Shown piece by piece: positions 26,909 to 35,049 of a stretch of DNA of 64,000 bases. Numbering within the stretch: the first letter of the stretch is position 1; the number at the start of each line of letters is the position of its first letter. The translations under genes and the position numbers were made by a program. The DNA is from Micromonospora cremea (lineage in GTDB: Bacteria > Actinomycetota > Actinomycetes > Mycobacteriales > Micromonosporaceae), in the NCBI RefSeq assembly GCF_900143515.1, contig NZ_FSQT01000001.1:2046001-2110000 (forward strand), read 5' to 3'. The notes under the pieces were generated by a model. That model saw only the letters and a program-made list of their open reading frames with translations. It did no database searches and was not told the DNA's origin.

Positions 26909-28027
26909 ATGCGAATTGCGATCGCCGGAGGTGGCCTCGGCGGCCTTACGCTGGCGCGGATCCTGCACCGGCACGGCATCGACGCGGTGGTGTACGAACG
27001 CGAGGCAAGCCGATCCGCGCGATCACAGGGCGGAATGCTCGACCTGCACCCGGAGTCCGGGCAACAGGCCCTGGCCGATGCGGGCCTCACCGGCCGATTC
27101 CGGTCCGAGGCACGGCCGGAGGGCGAGGAACATCGCATCCTCGACCCGGCCGGACGCACCCTCGTGCACCACAAGCCACAACCCGGCTCATTCGCCGGAC
27201 GCCCCGAGATCGACCGCACCGCACTGCGTGATCTTCTGCTCGATTCGCTCCCCGGCGACGCGGTGGCCTGGCAGCACCGGGTCGTCGCGGCGACGCCACG
27301 ACCCGACGGAGGCTTCGGGCTGACGTTCGATGGCGGCCACAGCGCCGACTGCGACGTCCTCATCGGCGCGGACGGTGCACGCTCGGTCGTCCGATCGCTG
27401 CTGACCGACGCGACACTGTCCTCCGTGGCCACCTTGGCCGAGCTCAGCATCAGCGACGCCGACCGGCGCCACCCGGATCTCGCCGAGCTGGTCGGCCCCG
27501 GAAACCTCTGGTGCATCGGCGTGAGCCAGATCCTGGCCGCGCAACGCCTCGGCGACGGCAGCATCCGAGTCGGGATCTCCCTACCCGCTGACGATCGTCA
27601 CCTGGACATCTACCGCAGCAAGCGCGCTCTGCTGGACATGTTCGCTGGCTGGGACCCCAGCCTCACCGCACTCATCGAAGCCGGCGACAGCCCGCCGACC
27701 CCACGCAGGATCGAGGCGATGCCCACCCGCACACGCTGGACCCACCAGCCGGACGTCACCCTCATCGGTGACGCCGCGCACCTCATGCCGCCGGTCGGCG
27801 AAGGTGCCAACCAGGCCATGCTCGACGCCGCCGAACTCGCCGCCGAACTCGCCACCAACCCCGCCGACCCCGACTCGGCGATCCGGACGTACGAGGAGGC
27901 GATGTTCATGAGAATCCACCCGATCGCCGAAATGTCCGCACGAGTCCAGGCAATGATGCTGTCCCCCACCGCAGCCGACGACATCGTCCGCTTCTTCACG
28001 CCCACCGAGCCGGCACCGGCAGATTGA
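26909..28027 (+). CDS. TetX-like FAD-dependent monooxygenase
   Basis: The 372-aa class A flavoprotein hydroxylase has the FAD dinucleotide fold at its start (MRIAIAGGGLGGLTLARIL), the GADGARSVVRSLL segment and the second FAD motif LIGDAAHLMPPVGEGANQAM. QGGMLDLHPESGQQAL is close to the TetX branch, whose members hydroxylate tetracyclines or other polyketides. Whether this one inactivates a drug or makes a metabolite cannot be read. ATG 26909 has CGGAG six bases upstream; ATG 26903 is too close to that site. Divergent TetR repressor supports inducible expression. Confidence 0.87.
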   Translation: MRIAIAGGGLGGLTLARILHRHGIDAVVYEREASRSARSQGGMLDLHPESGQQALADAGLTGRFRSEARPEGEEHRILDPAGRTLVHHKPQPGSFAGRPEIDRTALRDLLLDSLPGDAVAWQHRVVAATPRPDGGFGLTFDGGHSADCDVLIGADGARSVVRSLLTDATLSSVATLAELSISDADRRHPDLAELVGPGNLWCIGVSQILAAQRLGDGSIRVGISLPADDRHLDIYRSKRALLDMFAGWDPSLTALIEAGDSPPTPRRIEAMPTRTRWTHQPDVTLIGDAAHLMPPVGEGANQAMLDAAELAAELATNPADPDSAIRTYEEAMFMRIHPIAEMSARVQAMMLSPTAADDIVRFFTPTEPAPAD

Positions 28028-28098
28028 CAACGCGCGACGCAGCCGGCCTCAACCTTGTAAACGGTCCTGCCCTGGACCGGCGGCTGGGCCGGGCCCGA

Positions 28099-28602
28099 TC
28101 AGCGAACGGGACGTGTCAACGTCCGCTTCACTCGCGCCGACTTCGCGAAGTAGACGATGCCCACGACGCTCGGCAACGAGTCGATGACCGTGCCGATCGA
28201 TGACTTCATCCCCAGCACGTTCCAGGCCACGAGACAACCGATCGAAATCGCGCAGTACAGGTGGTTCTGGAGGATCGCCGCCCGACGCTTGGTGCAGATC
28301 AGCCACAACAGAACGAGGATGTAGACGGCGAGGAGGCAGTTCGTCACCACGTAGAAGACGATGTGGCTGTCAGGCCCGAGGTCCGTCATCCCCACCAGGG
28401 CCGGGTTCGCGTCGATGACCAGGGTCGCGATCGTCAGACCGATGCCGTGGATGAGCAGCAGCACAAGAACCACCACGTACCCGACCAGGAGGCCCCCGAG
28501 GCGCGGGGCCGACGATCGGGCCGGTACCTGCGCCGCGGCATCGTCGGTCGAGTGTTGGTGGTGGAGCGTTCCCTGACTCGGCGGTCGTTCGACAGGTATC
28601 AC
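28099..28602 (-). CDS. DUF2569-like membrane protein
   Basis: The 167-aa protein has a polar N-terminal stretch of about 32 residues and four membrane segments (LGGLLVGYVVVLVLLLIHGI, IVFYVVTNCLLAVYILVLLW, YCAISIGCLVAWNVLGM, SLPSVVGIVYFAKSARV). The first-helix GGLL and the final YFAKSARVKRTL recall the DUF2569 family, whose role is unknown. The start is GTG 28602, preceded on its strand by TACCGT at a leaderless-like distance. Converges on the TetX-like gene. Confidence 0.65.
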   Translation of the reverse strand: MIPVERPPSQGTLHHQHSTDDAAAQVPARSSAPRLGGLLVGYVVVLVLLLIHGIGLTIATLVIDANPALVGMTDLGPDSHIVFYVVTNCLLAVYILVLLWLICTKRRAAILQNHLYCAISIGCLVAWNVLGMKSSIGTVIDSLPSVVGIVYFAKSARVKRTLTRPVR

Positions 28603-28860
28603 GGGCTTGACGGTAAGAGCTGACGCCCCGGCGCACCATGGTGCTAGGCCCTCGTATCCGACCTCGGGCCAGCCCGACCCGGCCAGGTGTGTTCACAGCG
28701 GGTAGCCAGCGAGCCAGGCACCTTGACACGGCATCAGGTGACGCCACGGCGTGGCCCGCCAGGCGAGCGTATGACACCGGTCGCAACTGCGGTCGAAAGG
28801 ACCCCTGAGAGTACGCAGACGCAGCCCGGCCCGGTCTTTTCTGCTCGCAGGTGCGGAAGC

Positions 28861-28875
28861 TAGGGTGGGCCGGTG
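28861..28875 (+). promoter_or_regulatory. -10 box and leaderless start of the mod operon
   Basis: TAGGGT (28861-28866) ends seven bases before GTG 28873, with no ribosome-binding site between. The 258 bp upstream, back to the divergent DUF2569-like gene, show no ORF and no recognisable ModE palindrome. Confidence 0.5.
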
Positions 28876-29298
28876 ACGATGTTTCGGATCGGCGAGGCGG
28901 CCGACCTGCTCGGGGTGAGCGCCGACACGATGCGCCGCTGGGTGGACGCCGGGCGCCTGGCCGCCGGGCGCGACGAGCACGGCCACCGGGTCATCGACGG
29001 CGCCGACCTGGCGGGTTTCGCCCGCGCCCAGGCCGCCGACCCGGCCGCGGGCGCCGAGCTCTCCTCCGCCCGCAACCGGCTGCGCGGCATCGTCGTCGAC
29101 GTGCGCAAGGACACCGTGATGGCCCAGGTCGACATCCAGGCTGGCCCGTTCCGGATCGTGTCGCTGATGAGCCGGGAGGCGGTCGACGAGCTGGACCTGC
29201 GGGTCGGCTCGGTGGCCGTCGCGGTGATCAAGTCGACGACGGTGGTGGTGGAGAGGTCCGCACCCGCCGCGCCGGCCAGGGGAAGGTCGGGCGGATGA
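28873..29298 (+). CDS. MerR-type HTH plus TOBE molybdate-responsive protein
   Basis: The 141-aa protein joins a MerR/excisionase-type DNA-binding region (FRIGEAADLLGVSADTMRRWVDAGRL, with HRVIDGADLAGFA) to a molybdate-binding TOBE/Mop domain (NRLRGIVVDVRKDTVMAQVDIQ...IVSLMSREAVDELDLRVGS...VAVIKSTTVVVE). This is the actinobacterial counterpart of ModE/Mop sensors and heads the molybdate transport operon. It probably adjusts modABC expression to molybdate supply. The stop overlaps the modA start (ATGA). Confidence 0.88.
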   Translation: MTMFRIGEAADLLGVSADTMRRWVDAGRLAAGRDEHGHRVIDGADLAGFARAQAADPAAGAELSSARNRLRGIVVDVRKDTVMAQVDIQAGPFRIVSLMSREAVDELDLRVGSVAVAVIKSTTVVVERSAPAAPARGRSGG

Positions 29299-30083
29299 GG
29301 GCGCGGGCGATGCGCACGGCGGTGGCCGCGCTGGTGGCGGTGGCCGGGCTGGCCGGCTGCGGCGGAGGCGACGACCCGGCGCAGGGCAGCACCGGGGACG
29401 GCCGGGTCACCGGCACGGTGACCGTGTTCGCCGCCGCCTCGCTGACCGATTCGTTCACCCGCATCGGCAGGGACTTCGAGGACGCGTACCCGGGCAGCAG
29501 CGTGACGTTCAACTTCGCGGGCAGCTCGGCCCTGGCCAACCAGATCAATCAGGGCGCGCCGGCGGACGTGTTCGCCTCGGCCGCTTCGCGGAACATGACC
29601 ACGGTGACCGAGGCCGGCAACGCCGACGGGACGCCGGGCACCTTCGCCCGCAACCAGCTGGTGATCGCGGTGCCCCGGGGCAACCCGACGGGGGTGACCG
29701 GGCTGGCCGACCTGACCCGGCCGGGCGTGAAGGTGGCGCTCTGCGCCGAGCAGGTGCCCTGCGGCGTGGCTGCCCGGACGGCGCTGGACGCGGCCGGGGT
29801 CGCGTTGACGCCGGTCACCCTGGAGCAGGACGTCAAGGGCGCGCTGGCCAAGGTGAAGCTCGGCGAGGTCGACGCGGCACTGGTCTACCGCACGGACGCG
29901 CGCGCGGCGACCGCCGACGTGACCGGCGTCGAGTTTCCCGAGTCGGCGCGGGCGGTCAACGACTACCCGATCGTGGCGCTCAGGGACGCGCCGAACCGGG
30001 CGGGCGCGCGGGCCTTCGTCGCCTACGTCCGCTCGGCGCCGGCGCAGGCGGTGCTCGCCGAGGCCGGGTTCCAGGCCCCGTGA
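29295..30083 (+). CDS. modA: Molybdate-binding lipoprotein ModA
   Basis: The 262-aa periplasmic-type receptor has a lipoprotein signal (RTAVAALVAVAGLAGCGGG, lipobox LAGC). ModA landmarks follow: VTVFAAASLTDSFTRIGRDF, FNFAGSSALANQINQGAPAD, VFASAASRNM, RNQLVIAVPRGNP, GEVDAALVYRTDA. Serines in AAASL and GSSA and the tyrosine in LVYRTDA are the usual oxyanion ligands. It delivers molybdate (or tungstate) to ModB. Coupled at both ends (ATGA with the TOBE regulator, GTGA with modB). Confidence 0.93.
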   Translation: MRARAMRTAVAALVAVAGLAGCGGGDDPAQGSTGDGRVTGTVTVFAAASLTDSFTRIGRDFEDAYPGSSVTFNFAGSSALANQINQGAPADVFASAASRNMTTVTEAGNADGTPGTFARNQLVIAVPRGNPTGVTGLADLTRPGVKVALCAEQVPCGVAARTALDAAGVALTPVTLEQDVKGALAKVKLGEVDAALVYRTDARAATADVTGVEFPESARAVNDYPIVALRDAPNRAGARAFVAYVRSAPAQAVLAEAGFQAP

Positions 30084-30895
30084 GCCGGGTCCTCGACACC
30101 GCCGTGCCCCGGCGGCGCGGCCGGGTGCCGGCGCTGCTGCTGATCCCGGCCGGGTTGGGGCTGCTCTTCCTCGTCCTGCCGCTGGCCGGGCTGGTCGTCC
30201 GGGCACCGTGGACGACGCTGCCGCAGCGGCTCACCGAGCCGGGAGCGCTGACCGCGCTGCGACTGTCGGTGCAGACCGCCACCCTCGCCACCGTGCTCTG
30301 CCTGCTGCTCGGGGTGCCACTGGCCTGGCTGCTGGCCCGGGTCGAGTTCCCCGGCCGACGGCTGGTCCGCGCCCTGGTCACCGTGCCGCTGGTGCTGCCG
30401 CCGGTGGTGGGCGGGGTGGCACTGCTGCTGGTCTTCGGCCGGCGCGGGCTGCTCGGCGGCTGGCTCGACGCCACGTTCGGCGTCACCCTGCCGTTCACCA
30501 CCGCGGGCGTGGTGCTGGCCGAGTCGTTCGTCGCCATGCCGTTCCTGGTGATCGCCGTGGAGGGTGCGCTGCGGGCCGCCGACCACCGGTACGAGGAGGC
30601 CGCCGCGACGCTGGGCGCCGGCCGGTGGACCACCTTCACCCACGTCACGCTGCCCCTGGTGGCGCCGGGGCTGGCCGCCGGGGCGGTGCTCTGCTGGGCC
30701 CGGGCGCTCGGCGAGTTCGGCGCCACCATCACCTTCGCCGGCAACTATCCGGGCCGGACGCAGACCATGCCGCTCGCCGTCTACCTGGCGTTGGAGACGG
30801 ACCTAGAATCCGCGATCGTGCTCAGCCTGGTGCTGCTCACCGTCTCGGTGGGCATCCTGGCCGCGCTGCGGGACCGCTGGATGACCGGCCCGTGA
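30080..30895 (+). CDS. modB: Molybdate ABC permease ModB
   Basis: A 271-aa inner-membrane permease with about six hydrophobic segments. The ATPase-docking loop EEAAATLGAGRWTTFTHVTL and the ModB-typical ARALGEFGATITFAGNYPG and TQTMPLAVYLALE are clear. GTG 30080 overlaps the modA stop, and its own stop overlaps the modC GTG, so all three are translationally coupled. Confidence 0.93.
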   Translation: MSRVLDTAVPRRRGRVPALLLIPAGLGLLFLVLPLAGLVVRAPWTTLPQRLTEPGALTALRLSVQTATLATVLCLLLGVPLAWLLARVEFPGRRLVRALVTVPLVLPPVVGGVALLLVFGRRGLLGGWLDATFGVTLPFTTAGVVLAESFVAMPFLVIAVEGALRAADHRYEEAAATLGAGRWTTFTHVTLPLVAPGLAAGAVLCWARALGEFGATITFAGNYPGRTQTMPLAVYLALETDLESAIVLSLVLLTVSVGILAALRDRWMTGP

Positions 30896-31959
30896 CCGCG
30901 CCGCTGCTCGACGCCCAGCTCGTCGTCGATCGGGGCGCCTTCCGGCTCGAGGTGCCGTTGCGGGTGGCGCCCGGCGAGGTGGTCGCCCTGCTCGGGCCGA
31001 ACGGCGCCGGCAAGACCACCGCGCTGCGGGCGCTGGCCGGGCTGCACCCGCTCACCGCCGGGCACGTCACGCTCGGCGGCGTCGACCTGGACCGGCCGGC
31101 GAACCGGCGCTGGGTGCCCACCGAGCGTCGGCCGATCGGCGTGGTCTTCCAGGACTACCTGCTCTTTCCGCACCTGAGTGCCGTGGACAACGTGGCCTTC
31201 GGCCCGCGCCGGCACGGCGTCGAACGGCGGGCGGCGCGGGCCACTGCCCGGGACTGGCTCGGCCGGGTGGGGCTGGCCGGGCAGGCGCGCCGCCGGCCCC
31301 GCCAGCTCTCCGGCGGGCAGGCGCAGCGGGTGGCGCTGGCCCGGGCACTGGCCGTCGAGCCGTCACTGCTGCTCCTGGACGAGCCACTCGCCGCGCTGGA
31401 CGCCCGTACCCGGTTGGACACCCGCGCGGAGCTGCACCGCCACCTGTCCGCGCACCCGGGCGCGACGGTGCTGGTCACCCACGACCCGCTGGACGCGCTG
31501 GCGCTCGCCGACCGACTCGTCATCGTGGAGGGCGGGCGGGTGGTCCAGGAGGGCGACGGCCCGAGCGTCACGGCCCGGCCGCGCACCGACTACGTGGCCC
31601 GGCTGGTCGGGCTGAACCTCTATCGGGGGCGGGCCGAGGGGCACGGCGTGCGGGTCGCGCCGGAGCTGACCCTCACCGTCGCCGACCGGCTGGACGGCGA
31701 GGCGTTCGTCGCGTTCCGCCCGGCGGCCGTGGCCCTGCACCCCGCCCGGCCGGACGGCAGCCCGCGCAACACCTGGGCGGGCACGGTGGCCGGCGTCCAG
31801 CGGCACGGCGACAACGTGCGGGTGCAGCTGGACGGGCCGATCGGGGTGGCCGCGGACGTCACCCCGGCCGCCGCCGCCCAGCTGCGGCTGATCCCCGGCC
31901 AGCGGGTCTGGGTGGCGGTCAAGGCCTCCGAGACGCACGCCTACCCGGCCACCGGCTGA
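30892..31959 (+). CDS. modC: Molybdate ABC ATPase ModC
   Basis: The 355-aa ATPase has Walker A LLGPNGAGKTTALRALAG, the Q-loop GVVFQDYLLFPHLS, signature QLSGGQAQRVALARAL, Walker B LLLLDEPLAALD and switch VLVTHD. A C-terminal TOBE-type domain (from about residue 275: NTWAGTVAGVQRHGDNVRVQ) allows molybdate trans-inhibition. Last gene of the operon. It supplies molybdenum for the cofactor of the PaoABC-like enzyme at 10-14 kb, the only molybdoenzyme in this window. Confidence 0.92.
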   Translation: MTAPLLDAQLVVDRGAFRLEVPLRVAPGEVVALLGPNGAGKTTALRALAGLHPLTAGHVTLGGVDLDRPANRRWVPTERRPIGVVFQDYLLFPHLSAVDNVAFGPRRHGVERRAARATARDWLGRVGLAGQARRRPRQLSGGQAQRVALARALAVEPSLLLLDEPLAALDARTRLDTRAELHRHLSAHPGATVLVTHDPLDALALADRLVIVEGGRVVQEGDGPSVTARPRTDYVARLVGLNLYRGRAEGHGVRVAPELTLTVADRLDGEAFVAFRPAAVALHPARPDGSPRNTWAGTVAGVQRHGDNVRVQLDGPIGVAADVTPAAAAQLRLIPGQRVWVAVKASETHAYPATG

Positions 31960-32029
31960 TCCCGGCCCGGCTGCGATCAGCCGACGACGCGGGTCGGCGT
32001 GCGCGGTGGGCCGCCGGCCAGAACCGGGG

Positions 32030-32443
32030 TCAGCCGGCGAGCAGGTCGGCGTGCGCGGCCCGCAGCCGGGCCAGCGCCGGGTCGCTGCCCGGAACGACGC
32101 GGCGGTCCAGCTCGGCCCACACCTCGGCCAGCGCCGCGCGGACGGCACCCAGCTCGGCGGCGTGCCGGTGACTGCTGCGCCGGTGCTGCTCGTCGAGGCG
32201 ACGGGCCCAACCGGCGGTGACGGCGGCGAGGCGGTCGGCGTCGGCGCAGGCCTGTGCGCCACTGCGGGCGGCGGCGGCCGGGACGATCGCGGCGACCGGG
32301 CGGTGGTCGCCGTCGCGGGTGACGACGGTGACCGCGTCGGTCAGCTCCGCCAGCGCCACGAGCTGGCTGAACCGGGTGCGCGCCTCGCGCAGCGGCACGG
32401 AGCGCGGCGGGTCGGGGTGCGGGGTGAGTGCGGGGACGGCCAT
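32030..32443 (-). CDS. Phd/YefM-like protein without a visible toxin partner
   Basis: The N-terminal half of this 137-aa protein matches the Phd/YefM antitoxin fold (VPLREARTRFSQLVALAELTDAVTVVTRDGDHRPVAAIVP), a DNA-binding, toxin-neutralising domain. The C-terminal half is Ala/Arg-rich and helical (ADRLAAVTAGWARRLDEQHRR...), longer than in classical antitoxins. No PIN, RelE or Doc toxin gene adjoins it: the flanks are modC and an acetyltransferase. It may be an orphan antitoxin or a regulator with that fold. Confidence 0.65.
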   Translation of the reverse strand: MAVPALTPHPDPPRSVPLREARTRFSQLVALAELTDAVTVVTRDGDHRPVAAIVPAAAARSGAQACADADRLAAVTAGWARRLDEQHRRSSHRHAAELGAVRAALAEVWAELDRRVVPGSDPALARLRAAHADLLAG

Positions 32444-32484
32444 GGATGCATGGTGCCGCCCGGGTACGACAGAACCCGCCGTCG

Positions 32485-33084
32485 TCAGTGGACGGTGGGT
32501 TGCGGGACGGCCGGCCCGGCCAGCCACTCGTCGGCGAGCACCGACCAGACCTCGAGGTCGATCCGCCCGTGCGGACCCGGGTAGACCTGGCGCAGCGTGC
32601 CGTCGTGGCGCAGGCCGAGACGGCGGGCGAGCGCGATGCTGCGGGCGTTGTCGGCGTTGGTGCGCCACTCCACCCGCTGGATGCCGCGCTCGCGTACCGC
32701 CCAGTCGACGATCCGGCGGACCGCCGGCGCGACCATGCCGCGCCCCTGCGCCGAGGGCTCCACCCAGCAGCCCACCTCGCAGACGCCCAGCGCGGCGTCG
32801 AACGACACGAACATGACCCCGCCGACCAGCGTGCCACGCCACCACAGGCCCCAGATGCCGCCGGCGTCACGGGCCCAGCGCTCCGCGTACCGTTGGAGCA
32901 CCGCCCGGGCCGAGGGCAGGTCGGTGGCGACGAAGGACGGCGACACCCAGGGCTGGATGTGCTCCCTGGCCCGGTCCAGATTGGCGAGGAACTCCTCTGC
33001 CCGCCACGGGTCCAGCGGGCGCAGCTCGACCTCCTCGGTCAGCGGCAGGGCGAACACCGGGCCTCCACTCAAATGCGTTTCCAT
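32485..33084 (-). CDS. RimJ/RimL-type GNAT acetyltransferase
   Basis: The 199-aa enzyme is of the RimJ/RimL GNAT branch. It has the N-terminal strand EEVELRPLDPWRAEEFLANLDRAR, a VGGVMFVSFDAALGVCEVGCWVE core and the acetyl-CoA pyrophosphate loop SAQGRGMVAPAVRRIVDWAV. NADNARSIALARRLGLRHDG follows, closing with HGRIDLEVWSVLADEW. Such enzymes acetylate protein N-termini or small amines; the target is unknown. ATG 33084 gives the family-like N-terminus. Probably its own unit between a Phd-like gene and an EVE-like gene on the same strand. Confidence 0.87.
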   Translation of the reverse strand: METHLSGGPVFALPLTEEVELRPLDPWRAEEFLANLDRAREHIQPWVSPSFVATDLPSARAVLQRYAERWARDAGGIWGLWWRGTLVGGVMFVSFDAALGVCEVGCWVEPSAQGRGMVAPAVRRIVDWAVRERGIQRVEWRTNADNARSIALARRLGLRHDGTLRQVYPGPHGRIDLEVWSVLADEWLAGPAVPQPTVH

Positions 33085-33151
33085 GGACGGGAAGCAGACT
33101 CGCACAGGCCCACCGGCCGGCCCCGTCGCGGGGGCACGGTCGTACCGGCGC

Positions 33152-33592
33152 TCAGCCCGGCAGGTGGGTACGCAGCGCGGCGAACTGGGCCACGGTCAGG
33201 TACGAGGGGTTCGCCGCCTGTGGCTGGCGGAACACCTCCAGGGCGGCCAGCCGGTCGTCGGCGCGCAGCAGCCGCCGGGGCACCCGGTCCTGCTCGGCGA
33301 GGATGGGCAGGTCCAGCGGCACCGACCAGGGTTGTGCCGGCGGTCCCGGCTCGGCCGCCCCGGTGACCCGGCCGACCCCCCACACCCCGTACGGCAGCCG
33401 GGAGCGGCTGCCGCTGGCCCAGAACACCACCGGCTGCCCGGCGCGCATCAACCGCGCCCGGTAGCCGGGGCGTACGCACCAGCTGGTCACCCAGGGCTCG
33501 CGGGCGAACCGGGAGGTCAGGTCCACGGTGTCGGCGTTGCCCTTGATCAGCCAGGCGCCCAGGTCGTCGAGGCGCACCCGTGGCTCGGTCAT
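33152..33592 (-). CDS. EVE/PUA-like domain protein
   Basis: A 146-aa protein: LGAWLIKGNADTVDLTSRF, then VTSWCVRPGYRARLMRAGQP and VVFWASGSRSRLPYGVWGVGRVTG. The pattern suits the EVE fold (a PUA relative), which in other proteins recognises modified bases in DNA or RNA. No nuclease or methyltransferase is fused or adjacent, so a link to modification-dependent defence is not supported. ATG 33592 is chosen at the start of conserved-looking sequence (MTEPRVRL). Confidence 0.55.
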   Translation of the reverse strand: MTEPRVRLDDLGAWLIKGNADTVDLTSRFAREPWVTSWCVRPGYRARLMRAGQPVVFWASGSRSRLPYGVWGVGRVTGAAEPGPPAQPWSVPLDLPILAEQDRVPRRLLRADDRLAALEVFRQPQAANPSYLTVAQFAALRTHLPG

Positions 33593-33625
33593 CTGCCCAT
33601 CCTGCCCCGCCGCCCGGCGAGCCAA

Positions 33626-34861
33626 TCAGATGATCATGTGGGTCCAGTAGCTGAGCCAGAGCACGAACAGCGCGCCCTGCACCAGGGCGAGGGCCGCGGT
33701 CAGCCACACGTCGACGCTGGCGCGGCGTGCCCAGCGGGCCAGTACCAGGGCCACCGGGAAGGCGGCGAGCAGGTAGCGCAGCAGGCTCTTGTAGACCGGT
33801 GGACCCATCGACAGCGGCACCAGCACCATGAGCACGCCATATACCAGGTAGGCCAGCTCCCGGCGGCGGAACCCGGCGACGAGCACGGCCAGCACGGCCA
33901 CGGCGAACCAGACCCGGGCCGCGTCGCGTGGCTCTCCGGCCAGCCCGCCCAGCAGCACCGGCACCGGGTTCTGCACCCTGATCCCCCACCCGGTCTGCTG
34001 GGCGTGCTGGTAGGCGAACCAGTCCCCGCCTCGCCACCGGCAGAACGCCATGAAGGTGAACCAGCCGGCGGGCAGCAGCAGCAACGGCCAGCCGATCCGC
34101 AGGTACCCGAGCAGGGCGCGTGGGCCGAGCCGCCAGTCGTGCTGGCGCAGCAGCACCAGCGCCAGTGGCAGGGCGACGACGAAGCCGACCGAGCGGCTCA
34201 TCGCCAGGAAGTAGCCGAGCACGCCGACCAGCAGCCACTGGCGGCGCTCCGCGTGGTAGAACGCGGCCAGCGCGAGGCAGACGAAGAGCGACTCGGTCAG
34301 CGCGGCCTGGAACAGGAACGCGGTCGGCAGCAGCACCAGGTAGCGGGTGAACCGGCGGGCCGCGTCCGGGTCGCCGAGCAGCAGCTCGGCCAGTCGGTAG
34401 CCGTACCAGAGGGCCAGCAGGAAGGCGACGTTGCTGATCAGGAGCAGGGCCAGCGCGTTGTCGCCGCCGAGCAGCGCGCCGACCGGCCGGGCCAGGAACG
34501 GATAGAGCAGCGGGAAGCCGAAGTCCCGCCACGGCCCGGTCAGCGGCAGTTCGCTCAGCCGTAGGTAGAGCATCGCGTCCCAGGCGAACCAGAGGGAGAT
34601 CCACCGGTGCCCGGAGATCTCCCGCTGCTGCGTCCACATCAACGTCTCGTCGGCCGGCGGCGCGCCGGGGATGTCGTCCCAGGCGTGCAGGGCCAGGAGC
34701 CCGACCAGGGTGAGCAGCAGCTTCGCGCCGAGGAACAGGCCGAGCACGTACGGCCAGGGCGCCGGCACCCGGCGGGCCAGCCCTGCGCCGGCCCGGCCGG
34801 CCCGGGCCAGCCGGGCGGCGAGCGCCGTCGCGCGCTCCCGGCCGCTCCGCCACCGGCGCAT
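33626..34861 (-). CDS. PIG-V-like integral membrane mannosyltransferase
   Basis: A 411-aa polytopic protein with about ten hydrophobic segments. After the first helix (WPYVLGLFLGAKLLLTLVGL) a loop carries WISLWFAWDAMLYLRL, whose W-DA-xYL pattern corresponds to the acidic catalytic loop of lipid-linked-sugar glycosyltransferases of the PIG-V/GT-C group. Later, FPLLYPFLARPVG, LPTAFLFQAALTESLF and GFVVALPLALVLL are conserved in actinobacterial PIG-V-like proteins. Likely adds a sugar from a polyprenyl donor to a cell-envelope acceptor. Divergent from an FAD oxidoreductase (188-bp spacer) also common in envelope polysaccharide loci. Confidence 0.68.
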   Translation of the reverse strand: MRRWRSGRERATALAARLARAGRAGAGLARRVPAPWPYVLGLFLGAKLLLTLVGLLALHAWDDIPGAPPADETLMWTQQREISGHRWISLWFAWDAMLYLRLSELPLTGPWRDFGFPLLYPFLARPVGALLGGDNALALLLISNVAFLLALWYGYRLAELLLGDPDAARRFTRYLVLLPTAFLFQAALTESLFVCLALAAFYHAERRQWLLVGVLGYFLAMSRSVGFVVALPLALVLLRQHDWRLGPRALLGYLRIGWPLLLLPAGWFTFMAFCRWRGGDWFAYQHAQQTGWGIRVQNPVPVLLGGLAGEPRDAARVWFAVAVLAVLVAGFRRRELAYLVYGVLMVLVPLSMGPPVYKSLLRYLLAAFPVALVLARWARRASVDVWLTAALALVQGALFVLWLSYWTHMII

Positions 34862-35049
34862 CCGCCCGCTCCCCCGGTCCGCCCCGGCCCACCCTCCGCG
34901 CGGGGGCGCCGCCCTTCCCGTTGTACGCCGCCGCGCGCCCCGCCGGAGCCGAAACCGTCACATAACGGGGCCCCCGCGAGGGTGAAGTCCGCCGCAGAAC
35001 GGGTACGCGCCGCGCCTCAACCACAGCGGCGAGCAGGGAGCGCGGCGGC

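Noticed and set aside
28028..28098. Weak stem GGTCC...GGACC between converging genes
   Set aside because: Five base pairs only; no support as a terminator.
31968..31983. Hairpin CGGCTG-CGAT-CAGCCG after modC as a terminator
   Set aside because: Only six pairs, no longer stem; too weak to claim in this GC-rich background.
33152..33592. EVE-like protein as part of a modification-dependent defence system
   Set aside because: Neighbours are an acetyltransferase and a glycosyltransferase; no nuclease, methyltransferase or other defence gene is linked.
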